Assembly (NCBI RefSeq): GCF_014841135.1
Contig: NZ_JACYTN010000002.1
Location: 434,001-498,000 of the forward strand
DNA length: 64,000 bases
Source: Paenibacillus arenosi
GTDB taxonomy: Bacteria; Bacillota; Bacilli; Paenibacillales; Paenibacillaceae
Direction: 5' to 3'
This document shows, piece after piece, positions 16,054-24,835 of this stretch (its first letter is position 1; each line of letters begins with the position of its first letter). Made by a program: the position numbers and the translations under genes. The notes beneath the pieces are model-generated. The model saw nothing but the letters and a program-made list of their open reading frames with translations. It had not been told where the DNA came from and did not search any database.

Positions 16054-16881
16054 TTACATTGCAGGTATGATATCTAGCACAAGTCCCAGGAATTGTTCTT
16101 TAACCTGTTCTGCCGTTTCCATAACCTCTTCATGAGAAAGTGGCTGATCTAAGATTCCAGCTGCCATATTGCTAATACAAGATATCCCCAGCACTTCAAG
16201 TCCAGCATGCCTTGCTACGATAACCTCTGACACGGTTGACATGCCGACCGCATCTGCCCCAAGTGTACGCATCATACGGATTTCGGCAGGTGTCTCATAG
16301 TTAGGTCCTATCAGACCAACATAGACACCTTCTTGAAAAGTAAAGGAGTGACGGGCCGCTACTTCTTTGGCAACGGAGCGCAAGCGCTTACTATAAGCTT
16401 CCGACATGTCGGGAAAACGAACGCCAAATTGCTCATCATTTGGGCCGATGAGCGGGTTACGCGCAGTCAGGTTCAAATGATCGCTAATAAGCATTAAATC
16501 ACCTGCACGATATGCAGTATTAATGCCACCTGCCGCATTCGTTACGAGCAGTTGCTTAACGCCAACGGCCTTCATAACACGTACAGGAAATGCGGTAAGC
16601 TCGGGACCATATCCTTCATAGATGTGAAAGCGACCTTTCATCAACATAACGGCTCGTCCACGAATCGTGCCAATTAGCAATTCACCAGCATGGCCTTCTA
16701 CCGTTGACTTCGGAAAATGCGGGATATCTTCATATGCTATAATAGTTGGGTTCTCAACTAAACTACTGAGAACCCCCAACCCTGACCCAAGAATCAAACC
16801 AATCTCAGGTTGATGGGAAGTACGGCTCTGAATATAAGCCGCAGCTTCCTGCACTTGATTATACGTTGTAACTGTACTCAT
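16054..16881 (-). CDS. punA: Purine-nucleoside phosphorylase
   Basis: Trimeric-type enzyme cleaving (deoxy)inosine and (deoxy)guanosine with phosphate. The 275-residue length is standard. Motifs are GLILGSGLG (phosphate), HAGELLIGTIRG, VTNAAGGIN, the GPNYETPAEIRMMR segment with the conserved Glu, and GMSTVSEVIVARH. AAGGAGGATG lies before the ATG. The gene lies 59 bases after drm and before pdp. The usual product, ribose 1-phosphate, is the substrate of the phosphopentomutase encoded upstream. Confidence 0.96.
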   Translation of the reverse strand: MSTVTTYNQVQEAAAYIQSRTSHQPEIGLILGSGLGVLSSLVENPTIIAYEDIPHFPKSTVEGHAGELLIGTIRGRAVMLMKGRFHIYEGYGPELTAFPVRVMKAVGVKQLLVTNAAGGINTAYRAGDLMLISDHLNLTARNPLIGPNDEQFGVRFPDMSEAYSKRLRSVAKEVAARHSFTFQEGVYVGLIGPNYETPAEIRMMRTLGADAVGMSTVSEVIVARHAGLEVLGISCISNMAAGILDQPLSHEEVMETAEQVKEQFLGLVLDIIPAM

Positions 16882-16940
16882 TACTTACATCCTCCTTAAT
16901 ATGTATTAAGGAGCTAGATGCAATCTCATGATGTATATTC

Positions 16941-18119
16941 TTATAGCTCCGACAAGAAGCTTGTTCCGATCTCTGGAAGCTTCGCTCCAAAGTTATCAGC
17001 TACTGTAGCACCCAAGTCTGCGAATGTCGCACGAATACCGAGCGAGCGACCTGGTTCAATAGATGGGCTGTATACCAACAAAGGTACATACTCACGTGTA
17101 TGATCCGTACCTGGATGGATTGGGTCATTACCATGGTCTGCCGTAATGATAAGCAAATCATCAGGACCTGTCATTTCCAATAATTTTGGAACTGCAGCAT
17201 CGAATTCCTCCAATGCGCCTGCGTAACCTTCTGGATCACGACGATGCCCGAACAAGGAATCAAAGTCTACCAAGTTTGTAAACAACAAACCTTCGAAAGA
17301 TTGTCCCATCAAATCAATTGTCGTCTCGATACCGTGTGCATTGCTCTTCGTTGGGTAAGAAGCAGTAATGCCTTCACCACTGAAAATATCGTTAATTTTG
17401 CCGACAGAAATAACATCTTTGCCAACATCCTTAAGCGCATCCAATACCGTTGGTGATGGTGGAGATACCGCATAATCATGACGGTTAGGCGTACGCTTAA
17501 AGTTGCCTGGAGTTCCAACATATGGTCGTGCGATTACTCGCCCAACCATGAATTCTTCCTGCAACGTAAGCTCACGAGCAATTTCACAAGCACGATACAG
17601 CTCGTCTAGCGGAATAATTTCCTCATGAGCTGCAAGCTGGAATACACTATCAGCAGATGTGTAAACAATCCAGCTTCCTGTCTTCATTTGCTCTTCGCCA
17701 TATTGATCCAATACTTCAGTACCAGAAGCAGGCTTGTTGCAAAGCACCTTGCGGCCTGTTTTTTCTTCAAATTGACGAAGCAACTCTTCTGGGAACCCAT
17801 CTGGGTAGGTTTGGAATGGAGTTGTAATATTAAGACCCATCAACTCCCAGTGACCTGTCATTGTATCTTTACCTACAGAAATCTCGGCCATTTTGCCATA
17901 GACTCCTGTTGGAGCATCTGCAGGCTTCAATGTGCCCAAGTCTGCAATAGAACCCAAGCCAAGTTGATTCATGTGCGGGATCTTAACAGCTGGAACACGT
18001 TCGATAATATGACCTAGTGTATGCGAGCCTTTATCGCCAAAAGATTCAGCATCAGGAAGCTCACCTATACCGACACTATCCAATACGATAACGGTTACTT
18101 TTTTGAATTTGCGTGACAT
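16941..18119 (-). CDS. drm: Phosphopentomutase
   Basis: Moves phosphate between C1 and C5 of ribose or deoxyribose, joining nucleoside phosphorolysis to central metabolism. The alkaline-phosphatase-superfamily metal sites are visible: [20 protein letters not shown] near the start, [10 protein letters not shown], and TADHGNDP with [10 protein letters not shown] near the end. The ATG at 18119 with AGAGGAG is chosen, giving 392 residues, the usual length; the open frame runs 20 codons further. It follows a xerD-like gene by 71 bases, the order seen in Bacillus subtilis. Confidence 0.96.
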   Translation of the reverse strand: MSRKFKKVTVIVLDSVGIGELPDAESFGDKGSHTLGHIIERVPAVKIPHMNQLGLGSIADLGTLKPADAPTGVYGKMAEISVGKDTMTGHWELMGLNITTPFQTYPDGFPEELLRQFEEKTGRKVLCNKPASGTEVLDQYGEEQMKTGSWIVYTSADSVFQLAAHEEIIPLDELYRACEIARELTLQEEFMVGRVIARPYVGTPGNFKRTPNRHDYAVSPPSPTVLDALKDVGKDVISVGKINDIFSGEGITASYPTKSNAHGIETTIDLMGQSFEGLLFTNLVDFDSLFGHRRDPEGYAGALEEFDAAVPKLLEMTGPDDLLIITADHGNDPIHPGTDHTREYVPLLVYSPSIEPGRSLGIRATFADLGATVADNFGAKLPEIGTSFLSEL

Positions 18120-18190
18120 CGTACCACTCCTCTTTGTCTCTTTGCTATTGTGCTTAGGGCACGTCATGCTCATACGCAATATAGCACAGC

Positions 18191-19120
18191 TTACTTATTT
18201 TTCTTAGCTCTTGGATGAGCAGATGAATATACTTCCTTCATATTTGGCTTCTCGGGAATTGACGCGTAACGCTGGGTCGTTGCCGCATCCGCATGGCCAA
18301 GTAGTTCCTGCACAACACGAATATCAGCCCCATTGTTCAACAAATGAACAGCAAAAGTCTGACGAAGCATTTGCAAAGTCAGCTCTGGCATATCTGGTAT
18401 TTGTGCTGCATACGTACGAAGACGCTTCCAGAACCCTTGTCGAGTCATACGCTGCCCATGACGATTTAGAAATAGAGCTTGTCCATCTTGCTTCTGATCT
18501 CCAGATGACTGGGACTGCAAGCCTTCTCTACTCTTCTCTAAATAAAGTCGGATCGCTTCAATGGCTACTTCCCCTAGTGGCACAATTCGCTCCTTGCGAT
18601 TCATCACACAACGAACAAATCCCAATTGTAAATTGACATCCGTTATGTTCAGATCAAGCAGCTCAGATACACGGGCACCCGTTCCATATAGCGTTTCCAG
18701 CATGGCACGATCTCGAATTCCTTGCAGTGTATGCAGCGAAGGCGCTTCCAATAGCCTGCCAACTTGCTCAACTGTCAGAACTGTCAACTGCTTAGGATTG
18801 CTTTTAGGAACTTCAAGATCCATGGTTGGATCTTTGCTAGCTTCCCCTTCCCGAATTAAATAACGATAGAAGGCACGAAGAGCGGCCTTATGCCTCGTAA
18901 TCGTCGATGCAGCCCGTCCTTGCCTTCTTAACCAATTTACATAATGAAATAAATGTACAGGAAGCACTTCATTTGCCTGCTCTATACCTTCAGCTGACAA
19001 GTGACGAACAAAAGATTGAATATCCCGCTCGTATGCATCTTTCGTATGAGGGGATATTTGACGTTCGTCGGTTAGATACTGCATATATTGCGCCATTTGT
19101 CGTTCCAACGTCGTCTTCAT
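18191..19120 (-). CDS. xerD: XerD-type tyrosine recombinase with an altered active-site box
   Basis: XerC/XerD recombinases resolve chromosome dimers at dif sites. The N-terminal SAM-like core-binding domain covers about residues 5-90 and the catalytic domain about 112-300. Catalytic positions are Arg150 (GARVSEL), Lys176 (NRKERIVPL), Arg253, His276 (GHAD) and Tyr285. The usual HxxR box is QMLR, so the first His is Gln250. The ATG at 19120 with AGAAGGAGA gives 309 residues, slightly longer than typical because of a Gln/Ser insert (about 201-214). Synteny (yqzK-xerD-drm) supports XerD; the His change leaves its activity in question. Confidence 0.88.
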   Translation of the reverse strand: MKTTLERQMAQYMQYLTDERQISPHTKDAYERDIQSFVRHLSAEGIEQANEVLPVHLFHYVNWLRRQGRAASTITRHKAALRAFYRYLIREGEASKDPTMDLEVPKSNPKQLTVLTVEQVGRLLEAPSLHTLQGIRDRAMLETLYGTGARVSELLDLNITDVNLQLGFVRCVMNRKERIVPLGEVAIEAIRLYLEKSREGLQSQSSGDQKQDGQALFLNRHGQRMTRQGFWKRLRTYAAQIPDMPELTLQMLRQTFAVHLLNNGADIRVVQELLGHADAATTQRYASIPEKPNMKEVYSSAHPRAKKNK

Positions 19121-19199
19121 GTTCGTCAATCTCCTTCTCTTACACTTTAACACCATTTATGAACGACTTCCACCACAAAGAATACAATATTAACTGCCG

Positions 19200-19436
19200 T
19201 TATTCTCCAAGCCAGTAATACAACTTCAATCGTTCACGAAATTGTTCCGGTTCCATATTCAATTCCACATTAGGATGAAATACTTTTACTGCACGTCCTT
19301 GCGGTTCACGGTATTTATTCACCGGTGCTATCCACGCCGAAACAACACCAAGTAATTGTACCACTACATATGTAGCCAAGAAAAAAACAACAATAAATCG
19401 TAAGCGCTGCACTACAGATCGAATGGATACAATCAA
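19200..19436 (-). CDS. yqzK: YqzK-like DUF4227 small membrane protein
   Basis: A 78-residue protein of unknown function with one membrane segment (about residues 13-36, RFIVVFFLATYVVVQLLGVV). It ends in an amphipathic segment, EPEQFRERLKLYYWLGE, typical of the DUF4227 group. The start is TTG behind AAAGGTG. It lies 79 bases upstream of xerD, the place held by yqzK in Bacillus subtilis. The assignment is by memory of that family and its gene order. Confidence 0.75.
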   Translation of the reverse strand: MIVSIRSVVQRLRFIVVFFLATYVVVQLLGVVSAWIAPVNKYREPQGRAVKVFHPNVELNMEPEQFRERLKLYYWLGE

Positions 19437-19641
19437 CGTCTACACACCTTTCCATAACGGAAATAAGAAACTCCAAAACACGATAATATGGAAGCTTTTT
19501 TCGTCTATCATAATCAACGTATGTCCACCTTCGAGCGCTTATACCCCAATAAGCATGAAATGTGTATGTAAACAGGCTCACCGGAATCGGTTGCTACTCA
19601 TAAAATAGGAGACCAGACAGCATCGTGAGAGGAGCAACGTC

Positions 19642-21186
19642 ATGCGATCGTTATCCGCTTATATGAAGGCCCATATTCATTCCCAGCCTCATAAGTACAG
19701 TGTTCGTAAAATGATTGTGTGCCGCAATCGTGAAGCTTATGAGAATTGGCTGCATGAGCTTCATAAACAGGGCATTACTCCCCTGAAGCAAATCCCTTCT
19801 GCTCTCACCATATGTTGTCATATGAATCCCGATAAGGAGCTCCACACATCAAGTTACCATCCAAGTATCCGAAAGGTAGAAACGGATAAGCAAGTTCGCA
19901 TTCATCGTTGTTCAAAAGGATGGGTACGTACATTTGCCTCTTCACCTGATAACTATTCGCCTACATTCACTTCTAAGTCAATGAAGGAGGTCAAAGTCAG
20001 GCTTCCGCAAATCCCTTGGAATATTCACGCTGTAGAAGCCCCAAAAGTGTGGAAACAAACAAAAGGAGAAGGCATTAAAATTGCAATTATTGACACAGGC
20101 GTAACCGAACATCCTAATTTAAAAATTGCTGGCGGCATAAATATGATTAATCGACTTGAGTCCTATGAGGATGACAATGGTCATGGAACTCATGTGGCAG
20201 GTATTGCTGCGGCGATCGGACATCAAAAAATGCCCTTTGGCGTAGCCCCGAATATTCAACTGTATGGCATCAAAGCCCTTGATAATACGGGCACGGGCTA
20301 TGTATCCGACATTGTGGATGCGATCGAATGGTGTATTCATCAACGAATTCATATTGTTAATATGAGTCTTGGGCTGGATGATCCTAGTGACGTTCTTCGG
20401 CGTGCAATTATTAAAGCTCATCAAAGAGGAATTATTGTGGTTGCTTCTGCTGGAAACGATGGTCCAGATACGCTATCGGTAGATGAACCAGCAAAATATC
20501 CAGAAACGATCGCTGTAGCTGCCATGAACGCTAAATATGAAGTTGCTTCTTTCAGCAGCAGAGGTAAGGAAGTAGATATCATTGCTCCAGGAGAACTTAT
20601 CGTTTCGACGAACCATAAAAATGGCTTTGCTATCGAATCTGGCACTTCTATGGCTGCTCCGCACGTTGCTGGCGCAGTTGCGCTACTATTGTCATTGCAT
20701 GGGGCTCTAAGCCCTGATGAAGTGCGAGGATTGTTAATGAGCACAGCAGATCCCCTAAAAAATACGAATGAACGCTCTCAAGGAAGCGGTCTGATCCAAA
20801 CGCTAAAAGCAATCCAAGCAGTTCCTCAGTATGCAACAGCTAGTAGACGTACGATCTCACGAAGATCGAGAACTGGCTATAAGCTGCAGTCTACACACTC
20901 AAACACGAGGACCCCAAAACCTATTTCCTCACGCCCTCTTTTCGGAATTGCTTTGTCCAAAAGTATGAAAACCAAAGCTCGACCCAGTAGAAATGTAATT
21001 TCGAAAAACAACCCGAACGTTCAAACAAAACGAGAAAAAACTGTAATAAAGAAGGTACGTTCAAGTCGACTACGCACGAACAAGAAAAGTAATACTCCAC
21101 TAGTACGGAAGCAGCATGGTTTCTCCTCTCCTATGAGAACCCCAATGAAAAATCAATCGAATCATAAAATGCTTTATCGCAAATAA
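19642..21186 (+). CDS. Subtilisin-family (S8) serine peptidase with a long basic C-terminal tail
   Basis: The catalytic triad is complete: Asp151 in IAIIDTGV, His181 in DNGHGTHVAG and Ser336 in SGTSMAAPHVAG; the oxyanion Asn272 lies in ASAGND. About 120 N-terminal residues resemble a propeptide, but I see no hydrophobic signal sequence. After the catalytic domain (ending near 395) come about 115 residues very rich in Lys, Arg, Ser and Thr. It is the only plus-strand gene in its neighbourhood, between yqzK and fur. GAGAGGAG precedes the ATG, and a terminator follows. Substrate and location are unknown; an intracellular or spore role is possible. Confidence 0.9.
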   Translation: MRSLSAYMKAHIHSQPHKYSVRKMIVCRNREAYENWLHELHKQGITPLKQIPSALTICCHMNPDKELHTSSYHPSIRKVETDKQVRIHRCSKGWVRTFASSPDNYSPTFTSKSMKEVKVRLPQIPWNIHAVEAPKVWKQTKGEGIKIAIIDTGVTEHPNLKIAGGINMINRLESYEDDNGHGTHVAGIAAAIGHQKMPFGVAPNIQLYGIKALDNTGTGYVSDIVDAIEWCIHQRIHIVNMSLGLDDPSDVLRRAIIKAHQRGIIVVASAGNDGPDTLSVDEPAKYPETIAVAAMNAKYEVASFSSRGKEVDIIAPGELIVSTNHKNGFAIESGTSMAAPHVAGAVALLLSLHGALSPDEVRGLLMSTADPLKNTNERSQGSGLIQTLKAIQAVPQYATASRRTISRRSRTGYKLQSTHSNTRTPKPISSRPLFGIALSKSMKTKARPSRNVISKNNPNVQTKREKTVIKKVRSSRLRTNKKSNTPLVRKQHGFSSPMRTPMKNQSNHKMLYRK

Positions 21187-21205
21187 TTATGGGCTTCCAA
21201 AGTAA

Positions 21206-21252
21206 AAGGGCTGCCCTAGTCATTGTACATGACTTATCGGACAGCCCCTTGC
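21206..21252. terminator. Bidirectional terminator between the subtilase and fur
   Basis: GGGCTGCCC pairs with GGACAGCCC (one mismatch), with inner TAGTCAT/ATGACTTA pairing. CCCTTTTACTTT follows on the minus strand, serving fur; the plus-strand tract is shorter. Confidence 0.75.
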
Positions 21253-21308
21253 TAATATGCGGATGTAATTGTTGTGTAACAGCAGTTGCATATTTTAATT
21301 AACATGAA

Positions 21309-21767
21309 CTACTGTTCTTGCTTGGATTCCTTCTCCTGACATTTATTACAAATACCCTGGAAATCCAAACGATGATCGAGTACATGGAAATTGTATTCTT
21401 GTGCTAACCGCTCTTCCAACGGTCCCAGCCAGTCATCCAAAATTTCTTGCATCGTACCGCACTGCACGCAGATTAAGTGATGGTGATGATGTTTGCTGTT
21501 GTCGCCACGCAAATCGTAACGAGCAACTCCATCTCCAAAGTTCAACTTCTGTACCACATGCAATTCACTAAGAAGCTCTAACGTACGGTAAACGGTGGCA
21601 AGACCGATTTCGGGAGCTTTCTCCTTGACAAGCATGAAGACATCCTCTGCACTTAGATGGTCCTCTTCATTCTCCAGCAGCACGCGCACAGTTGCTTCAC
21701 GCTGCGGTGTCAGCTTATATCCTTGGGATTGCAGTTGTTGTTTAATTGTATCAATCCGCGACTCCAT
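21309..21767 (-). CDS. fur: Ferric uptake regulator family repressor
   Basis: Metal-sensing winged-helix repressor. The DNA-binding half has KLTPQREATVRVLLEN and the recognition segment GLATVYRTLELL (about residues 55-66). The dimerisation half has the metal-binding HHHHHLICVQCG (about 91-102) and a second Cys pair (CNKC) forming a structural zinc site. Length 152. AAGGGGGGAG precedes the ATG. Position next to spoIIM, as in Bacillus, supports Fur rather than PerR or Zur. I do not see a clear Fur box in front of its own gene. Confidence 0.92.
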   Translation of the reverse strand: MESRIDTIKQQLQSQGYKLTPQREATVRVLLENEEDHLSAEDVFMLVKEKAPEIGLATVYRTLELLSELHVVQKLNFGDGVARYDLRGDNSKHHHHHLICVQCGTMQEILDDWLGPLEERLAQEYNFHVLDHRLDFQGICNKCQEKESKQEQ

Positions 21768-21847
21768 GGTCTCCCCCCTTGCCGCCTATCCGCAATTCAA
21801 TTCACTTCTATTATTATAGGGGGACTATCTAATCAGTGTCAAATTAT

Positions 21848-22489
21848 TTACGAGATCTTTAAAGCACTCTCGACATCAATTATCGTGGAAGACATCCAAT
21901 TCATGAGGTAAGGACTAATCCAAGTCATAATAACGGCAACCGCCATCATTCCTATACATACCCCGACTTGTGTCGTCAAATAATCGAGAAACGGTTTTTT
22001 TAACGAACGCATCTTCGGAACGAACAGCCTGTCCTTCATCACATGAATCGCAAAAGACAGGGCAGAAACACTTGCTATAAGCATAAGCGGAATCGCTATC
22101 ATATTGTGTGGAGCGACACCAAGCAAGGCTACGAACATTCCCTTCCATGAAAATTGACTGACTAGTGTTCCGACTGTAAATCCAATGAGCACCCCTTTTG
22201 TAAAGTCAAGAATTAAAATAAGTGGAAATCCTACAATAGAAATACCAAGCACGGCAATGAGCAATATCCACCGCCAATACATCCAAAGTGAGGACCAGAA
22301 TTCGGTAGTGTCAGCAGGCTCTCCTGCTGTTAAAAAGATTTGCTCCAATTGACGCGATAGCTCCTCTTGTTGGTCATACGTTAACGAGTTGACCAATAAA
22401 GCACCGAACACAACACCTACAACAAATATCAATGTCACGAACACGTACAAATATAAATGCTTCTTTATATCCGGCATGATTGCTAACAA
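21848..22489 (-). CDS. spoIIM: Stage II sporulation protein M (membrane peptidoglycan-remodelling complex)
   Basis: SpoIIM scaffolds SpoIID and SpoIIP for septal peptidoglycan thinning during engulfment. The protein has five or so hydrophobic segments (YLYVFVTLIFVVGVVFGALLV; the pair around ILLIAVLGISIVGFPLILIL; MFVALLGVAPHNMIAIPLML; the C-terminal VGVCIGMMAVAVIMTW). The GVAPHNMIAIP motif is characteristic of SpoIIM. The open frame begins further upstream at 22561, but AAAGGAGA favours a TTG at 22489 (213 residues, the family length); an ATG four codons later is also possible. It lies between fur and the EndoQ-like gene. Confidence 0.92.
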   Translation of the reverse strand: MLAIMPDIKKHLYLYVFVTLIFVVGVVFGALLVNSLTYDQQEELSRQLEQIFLTAGEPADTTEFWSSLWMYWRWILLIAVLGISIVGFPLILILDFTKGVLIGFTVGTLVSQFSWKGMFVALLGVAPHNMIAIPLMLIASVSALSFAIHVMKDRLFVPKMRSLKKPFLDYLTTQVGVCIGMMAVAVIMTWISPYLMNWMSSTIIDVESALKIS

Positions 22490-22586
22490 GGCCAACGTCT
22501 CCTTTCTCCTTACGGAAAGCTTGTCCGCTCTGACGTTCGCTCCATGTATATGCACATGCACGCTATAATATGAAGATACCGTATTT

Positions 22587-23795
22587 TTATTTCTTTGTGT
22601 TCATGACTCCTCCGTACGTTCCTCCACCGCCACTTCTAAGCTCCAGTGTTCCTGTACGTGCAGCTTGAATCAATTGTGCAATTTTGTCACCAACAACAGC
22701 ACAAAGATCCTCCGTGCTTGCTCGATGCAAAATATTCATCTCCGTACCGAACTGCTGCAGCATCTTCCTCATCGTGCTAGGTCCGACACCAGGTAAATAT
22801 TCTAAAGGTACCTGATGAATATACGGAGTGCGATCAGGCCGAGCAGCCTCTTCTACACTTCGATCTGCAATAGTTGCAATTCGATCGTACACACCGCCGA
22901 TGACTACTTTACTGCCGCACGTTGAACATGGATGAGACATGTGATTCCCTGACGAATGGACTCCATCCGCTAACAAATGCCCATTGCCGCAAGTTGTGCG
23001 ATGATACTTTCCAAGTCGCGGATTCAGGCCATAATTCGCTGCAACACCGCGCCCTTCCCGTTTACGCAGCACTTTGCACCATTCTGCAAAATTCGGCTCC
23101 GCCATTACAAATGAATTGTACTCACGACCAATTTTGGATAATGAGTGGGCATCTGAATTTGTTAATAGTGTATACGGATCAAGTTCAGAAATACGTGCTG
23201 CCATGTCACGATCTGCGCTCAAACCAACTTCGACAGCATCAACGAGCTGCATGTCCAGCACTTCCTCCATCCGATTTGTACAGCTGCCGTATATGCTTTT
23301 ATGTGGGGTGAAAATATGAGCAGGGACAAATACTCCCCCATAGGCTGCAACTTCCTGCTGTAGCTGCTCTGCCTCTACATAAATTCGCTGTGTGGACAGA
23401 TGAATATTACGCATATGTGCAGACATCCACCGAGAAAAGTGCTTCATCGCGTCAAGGCTTGGCATATAGCAAAGTACATGCGCCGTGCCTTTTCCGCTGG
23501 GCTTAATCTCAATTTCACTCCCCAATAAAATGGTCGTATTTTTATACCGAATCCCACCCTCAGGGAGCTCCTCCATTTCCCCTCGCGCGATTAAGCGATC
23601 GATATCAGCAAGCACACCAGGTGATTGCGCATCAATAATCCCGATTAGATCTATCCCTTTACGATCGGCCGCTTCACGAGCAATCGCTTCGAAAGTTAAA
23701 TTTCGACTGGCGCTTATTTTAACAGGCCTTCCTTCTGAAGTCGCTCCTATATGGACGTGTAAATCCGCATAGTACGTACTCAGATTTAGTTTCAT
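22587..23795 (-). CDS. yqxK: Endonuclease Q-family protein with PHP domain
   Basis: EndoQ enzymes nick DNA 5' of deaminated bases; the Bacillus member YqxK sits at this locus. The PHP metal site is visible in YADLHVHIG near the start, VPAHIFTPHKSIYG in the middle and TNSDAHS near residue 218. A zinc-ribbon-like Cys group follows (TTCGNGH and HPCSTCG). A helix-hairpin-helix (LEYLPGVGPSTMRKML) suited to DNA binding lies near the C-terminus. The ATG at 23795 is chosen; a TTG 21 bases upstream would overlap nudF. Length about 402. The reaction is inferred from the family. Confidence 0.88.
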   Translation of the reverse strand: MKLNLSTYYADLHVHIGATSEGRPVKISASRNLTFEAIAREAADRKGIDLIGIIDAQSPGVLADIDRLIARGEMEELPEGGIRYKNTTILLGSEIEIKPSGKGTAHVLCYMPSLDAMKHFSRWMSAHMRNIHLSTQRIYVEAEQLQQEVAAYGGVFVPAHIFTPHKSIYGSCTNRMEEVLDMQLVDAVEVGLSADRDMAARISELDPYTLLTNSDAHSLSKIGREYNSFVMAEPNFAEWCKVLRKREGRGVAANYGLNPRLGKYHRTTCGNGHLLADGVHSSGNHMSHPCSTCGSKVVIGGVYDRIATIADRSVEEAARPDRTPYIHQVPLEYLPGVGPSTMRKMLQQFGTEMNILHRASTEDLCAVVGDKIAQLIQAARTGTLELRSGGGGTYGGVMNTKK

Positions 23796-23803
23796 GTTCT
23801 CAC

Positions 23804-24382
23804 TCACAAAGGCCAATGTCCCGTCAGCTTCTTAATTTGCCATGCATAAACCGCACTTATCGTCTTTGCATCACTAATACGTCCTGCACGAATCGCTGTG
23901 AAAGCTTCATCCAACGTAAATGCCATGACTTCAAGAAATTCATCCTCATCTGTCTGCATCGAACCTTGTACAAGCTGTTCAGCAACAAACAAATGAATAA
24001 TTTCATCAGCAAAGCCAGGCGAAGTATAAAAAGAAGTAAGCGGAATTAACGACTCTGCGATGTATCCTGTTTCTTCTTCTAACTCCCTTGTTGCCGCTGC
24101 CTGCGGCAGCTCACCCGCATCTAGTTTACCCGCAGGTATTTCAACTTGGGACTTCCCTAACGGCTTCCGATACTGTTCGACAACAATCATTTTGTCGTCA
24201 CGAATCGCAAGTACAGCTACAGCTCCTGGATGCTTAACAATTTCGCGAGTAGCCGTCGAGCCATCAGGCAAAGTCACCGTATCTACTTGCAAGGAAATCA
24301 CTTTACCATCAAAAATTTTCTTCGTCTCTATCGTCACTTCTTCAAAAAGTTTACCCACTTCATATTGATTCGAATGGTTCAT
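23804..24382 (-). CDS. nudF: ADP-ribose pyrophosphatase-type NUDIX hydrolase
   Basis: Hydrolyses ADP-ribose to AMP and ribose 5-phosphate in characterised homologues. The Nudix box reads GKLDAGELPQAAATRELEEE followed by TGYI, matching GX5EX7REUXEEXGU. A Pro lies about 15 residues downstream (TSFYTSPGFADE), typical of ADP-ribose enzymes. The 192-residue length is usual. GGGGATGAAG precedes the ATG. It is encoded upstream of the EndoQ-like gene and is divergent from mciZ, the arrangement known around Bacillus subtilis nudF (formerly yqkG). Confidence 0.93.
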   Translation of the reverse strand: MNHSNQYEVGKLFEEVTIETKKIFDGKVISLQVDTVTLPDGSTATREIVKHPGAVAVLAIRDDKMIVVEQYRKPLGKSQVEIPAGKLDAGELPQAAATRELEEETGYIAESLIPLTSFYTSPGFADEIIHLFVAEQLVQGSMQTDEDEFLEVMAFTLDEAFTAIRAGRISDAKTISAVYAWQIKKLTGHWPL

Positions 24383-24435
24383 TCTATCTTCATCCCCTTA
24401 TCCATCTGTGATAACTGCTCAATCTATTATTTTTC

Positions 24436-24465
24436 ACATATACACACAAGCTATTACATACAAAT
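24436..24465 (+). promoter_or_regulatory. Candidate sigma-E promoter of mciZ
   Basis: ACATATA (24436-24442), a 14-base spacer, then CATACAAAT (24457-24465). The -10 agrees well with the sigma-E consensus CATACAMT and the -35 with its ATA core. It lies 55 bases upstream of the small mciZ frame. Mother-cell sigma-E expression of mciZ is reported for Bacillus subtilis. Confidence 0.6.
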
Positions 24466-24519
24466 TATATCAGATGGCATTCATAAACACGATGGACGAC
24501 AAGGAGATGAGATGCAGCA

Positions 24520-24660
24520 ATGAAACAATTTCGTACGGATAAACAGTTATGGCTTTCAGGCAAAGGATATGATATAAGTGCAACTTTACGACGTATGATG
24601 ATGAAAGAAGGCAAAGATGCCAAAATATCAGATATACTAAGTAAACCGCACAGAAAATAA
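24520..24660 (+). CDS. mciZ: Z-ring formation inhibitor MciZ
   Basis: A 46-codon frame (MKQFRTDKQLWLSGKGYD, then ISATLRRMMMKEGKDAK, ending LSKPHRK). It aligns with the 40-residue Bacillus subtilis MciZ as I recall it: a hydrophobic start, the GK-aromatic-acidic-I turn (GKGYDI against GKAWEI), a basic helix, and the ending DILSKP against DWISKP. MciZ caps FtsZ filaments in the mother cell and prevents a second Z-ring during sporulation. The AAGGAG site is rather far (about 13 bases) from the ATG. Divergent from nudF, the same neighbour as in Bacillus subtilis, with a sigma-E-like promoter. Confidence 0.8.
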   Translation: MKQFRTDKQLWLSGKGYDISATLRRMMMKEGKDAKISDILSKPHRK

Positions 24661-24772
24661 TGCTTTTAACCAATCGCGTATACATCTGTACATTGACGCA
24701 ATCAACGAGACATCTTAGCATAATTTTCACAAGGCGTTGACCTTACTCGACTGTTATGAACTTGACACCTCC

Positions 24773-24813
24773 TTCTGATCAAGCTAAGATTGGACTATAC
24801 TGACCGATCGTTC
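24773..24813 (+). promoter_or_regulatory. Candidate promoter and TetR operator upstream of the TetR gene
   Basis: TATACT (24796-24801) is a good -10; a weak -35 (TTCTGA) lies 17 bases upstream. GACCGATCGTTC (24802-24813), an imperfect palindrome centred on CGATCG, begins directly after the -10. This is a usual position for autorepression by a TetR-type protein. Operator use is inference. Confidence 0.5.
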
Positions 24814-24835
24814 TAATAATGGAGGATACTTATTC

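Noticed and set aside
19315-19581. A minus-strand frame overlapping yqzK in another phase
   Set aside because: The yqzK frame has the recognised family pattern and a ribosome binding site; this one has neither.
24737-24801. TTGACC and TTGACA motifs upstream of the TetR gene taken as -35 boxes
   Set aside because: The distances to the TATACT box (about 50 and 28 bases) are far too long for a sigma-A promoter.
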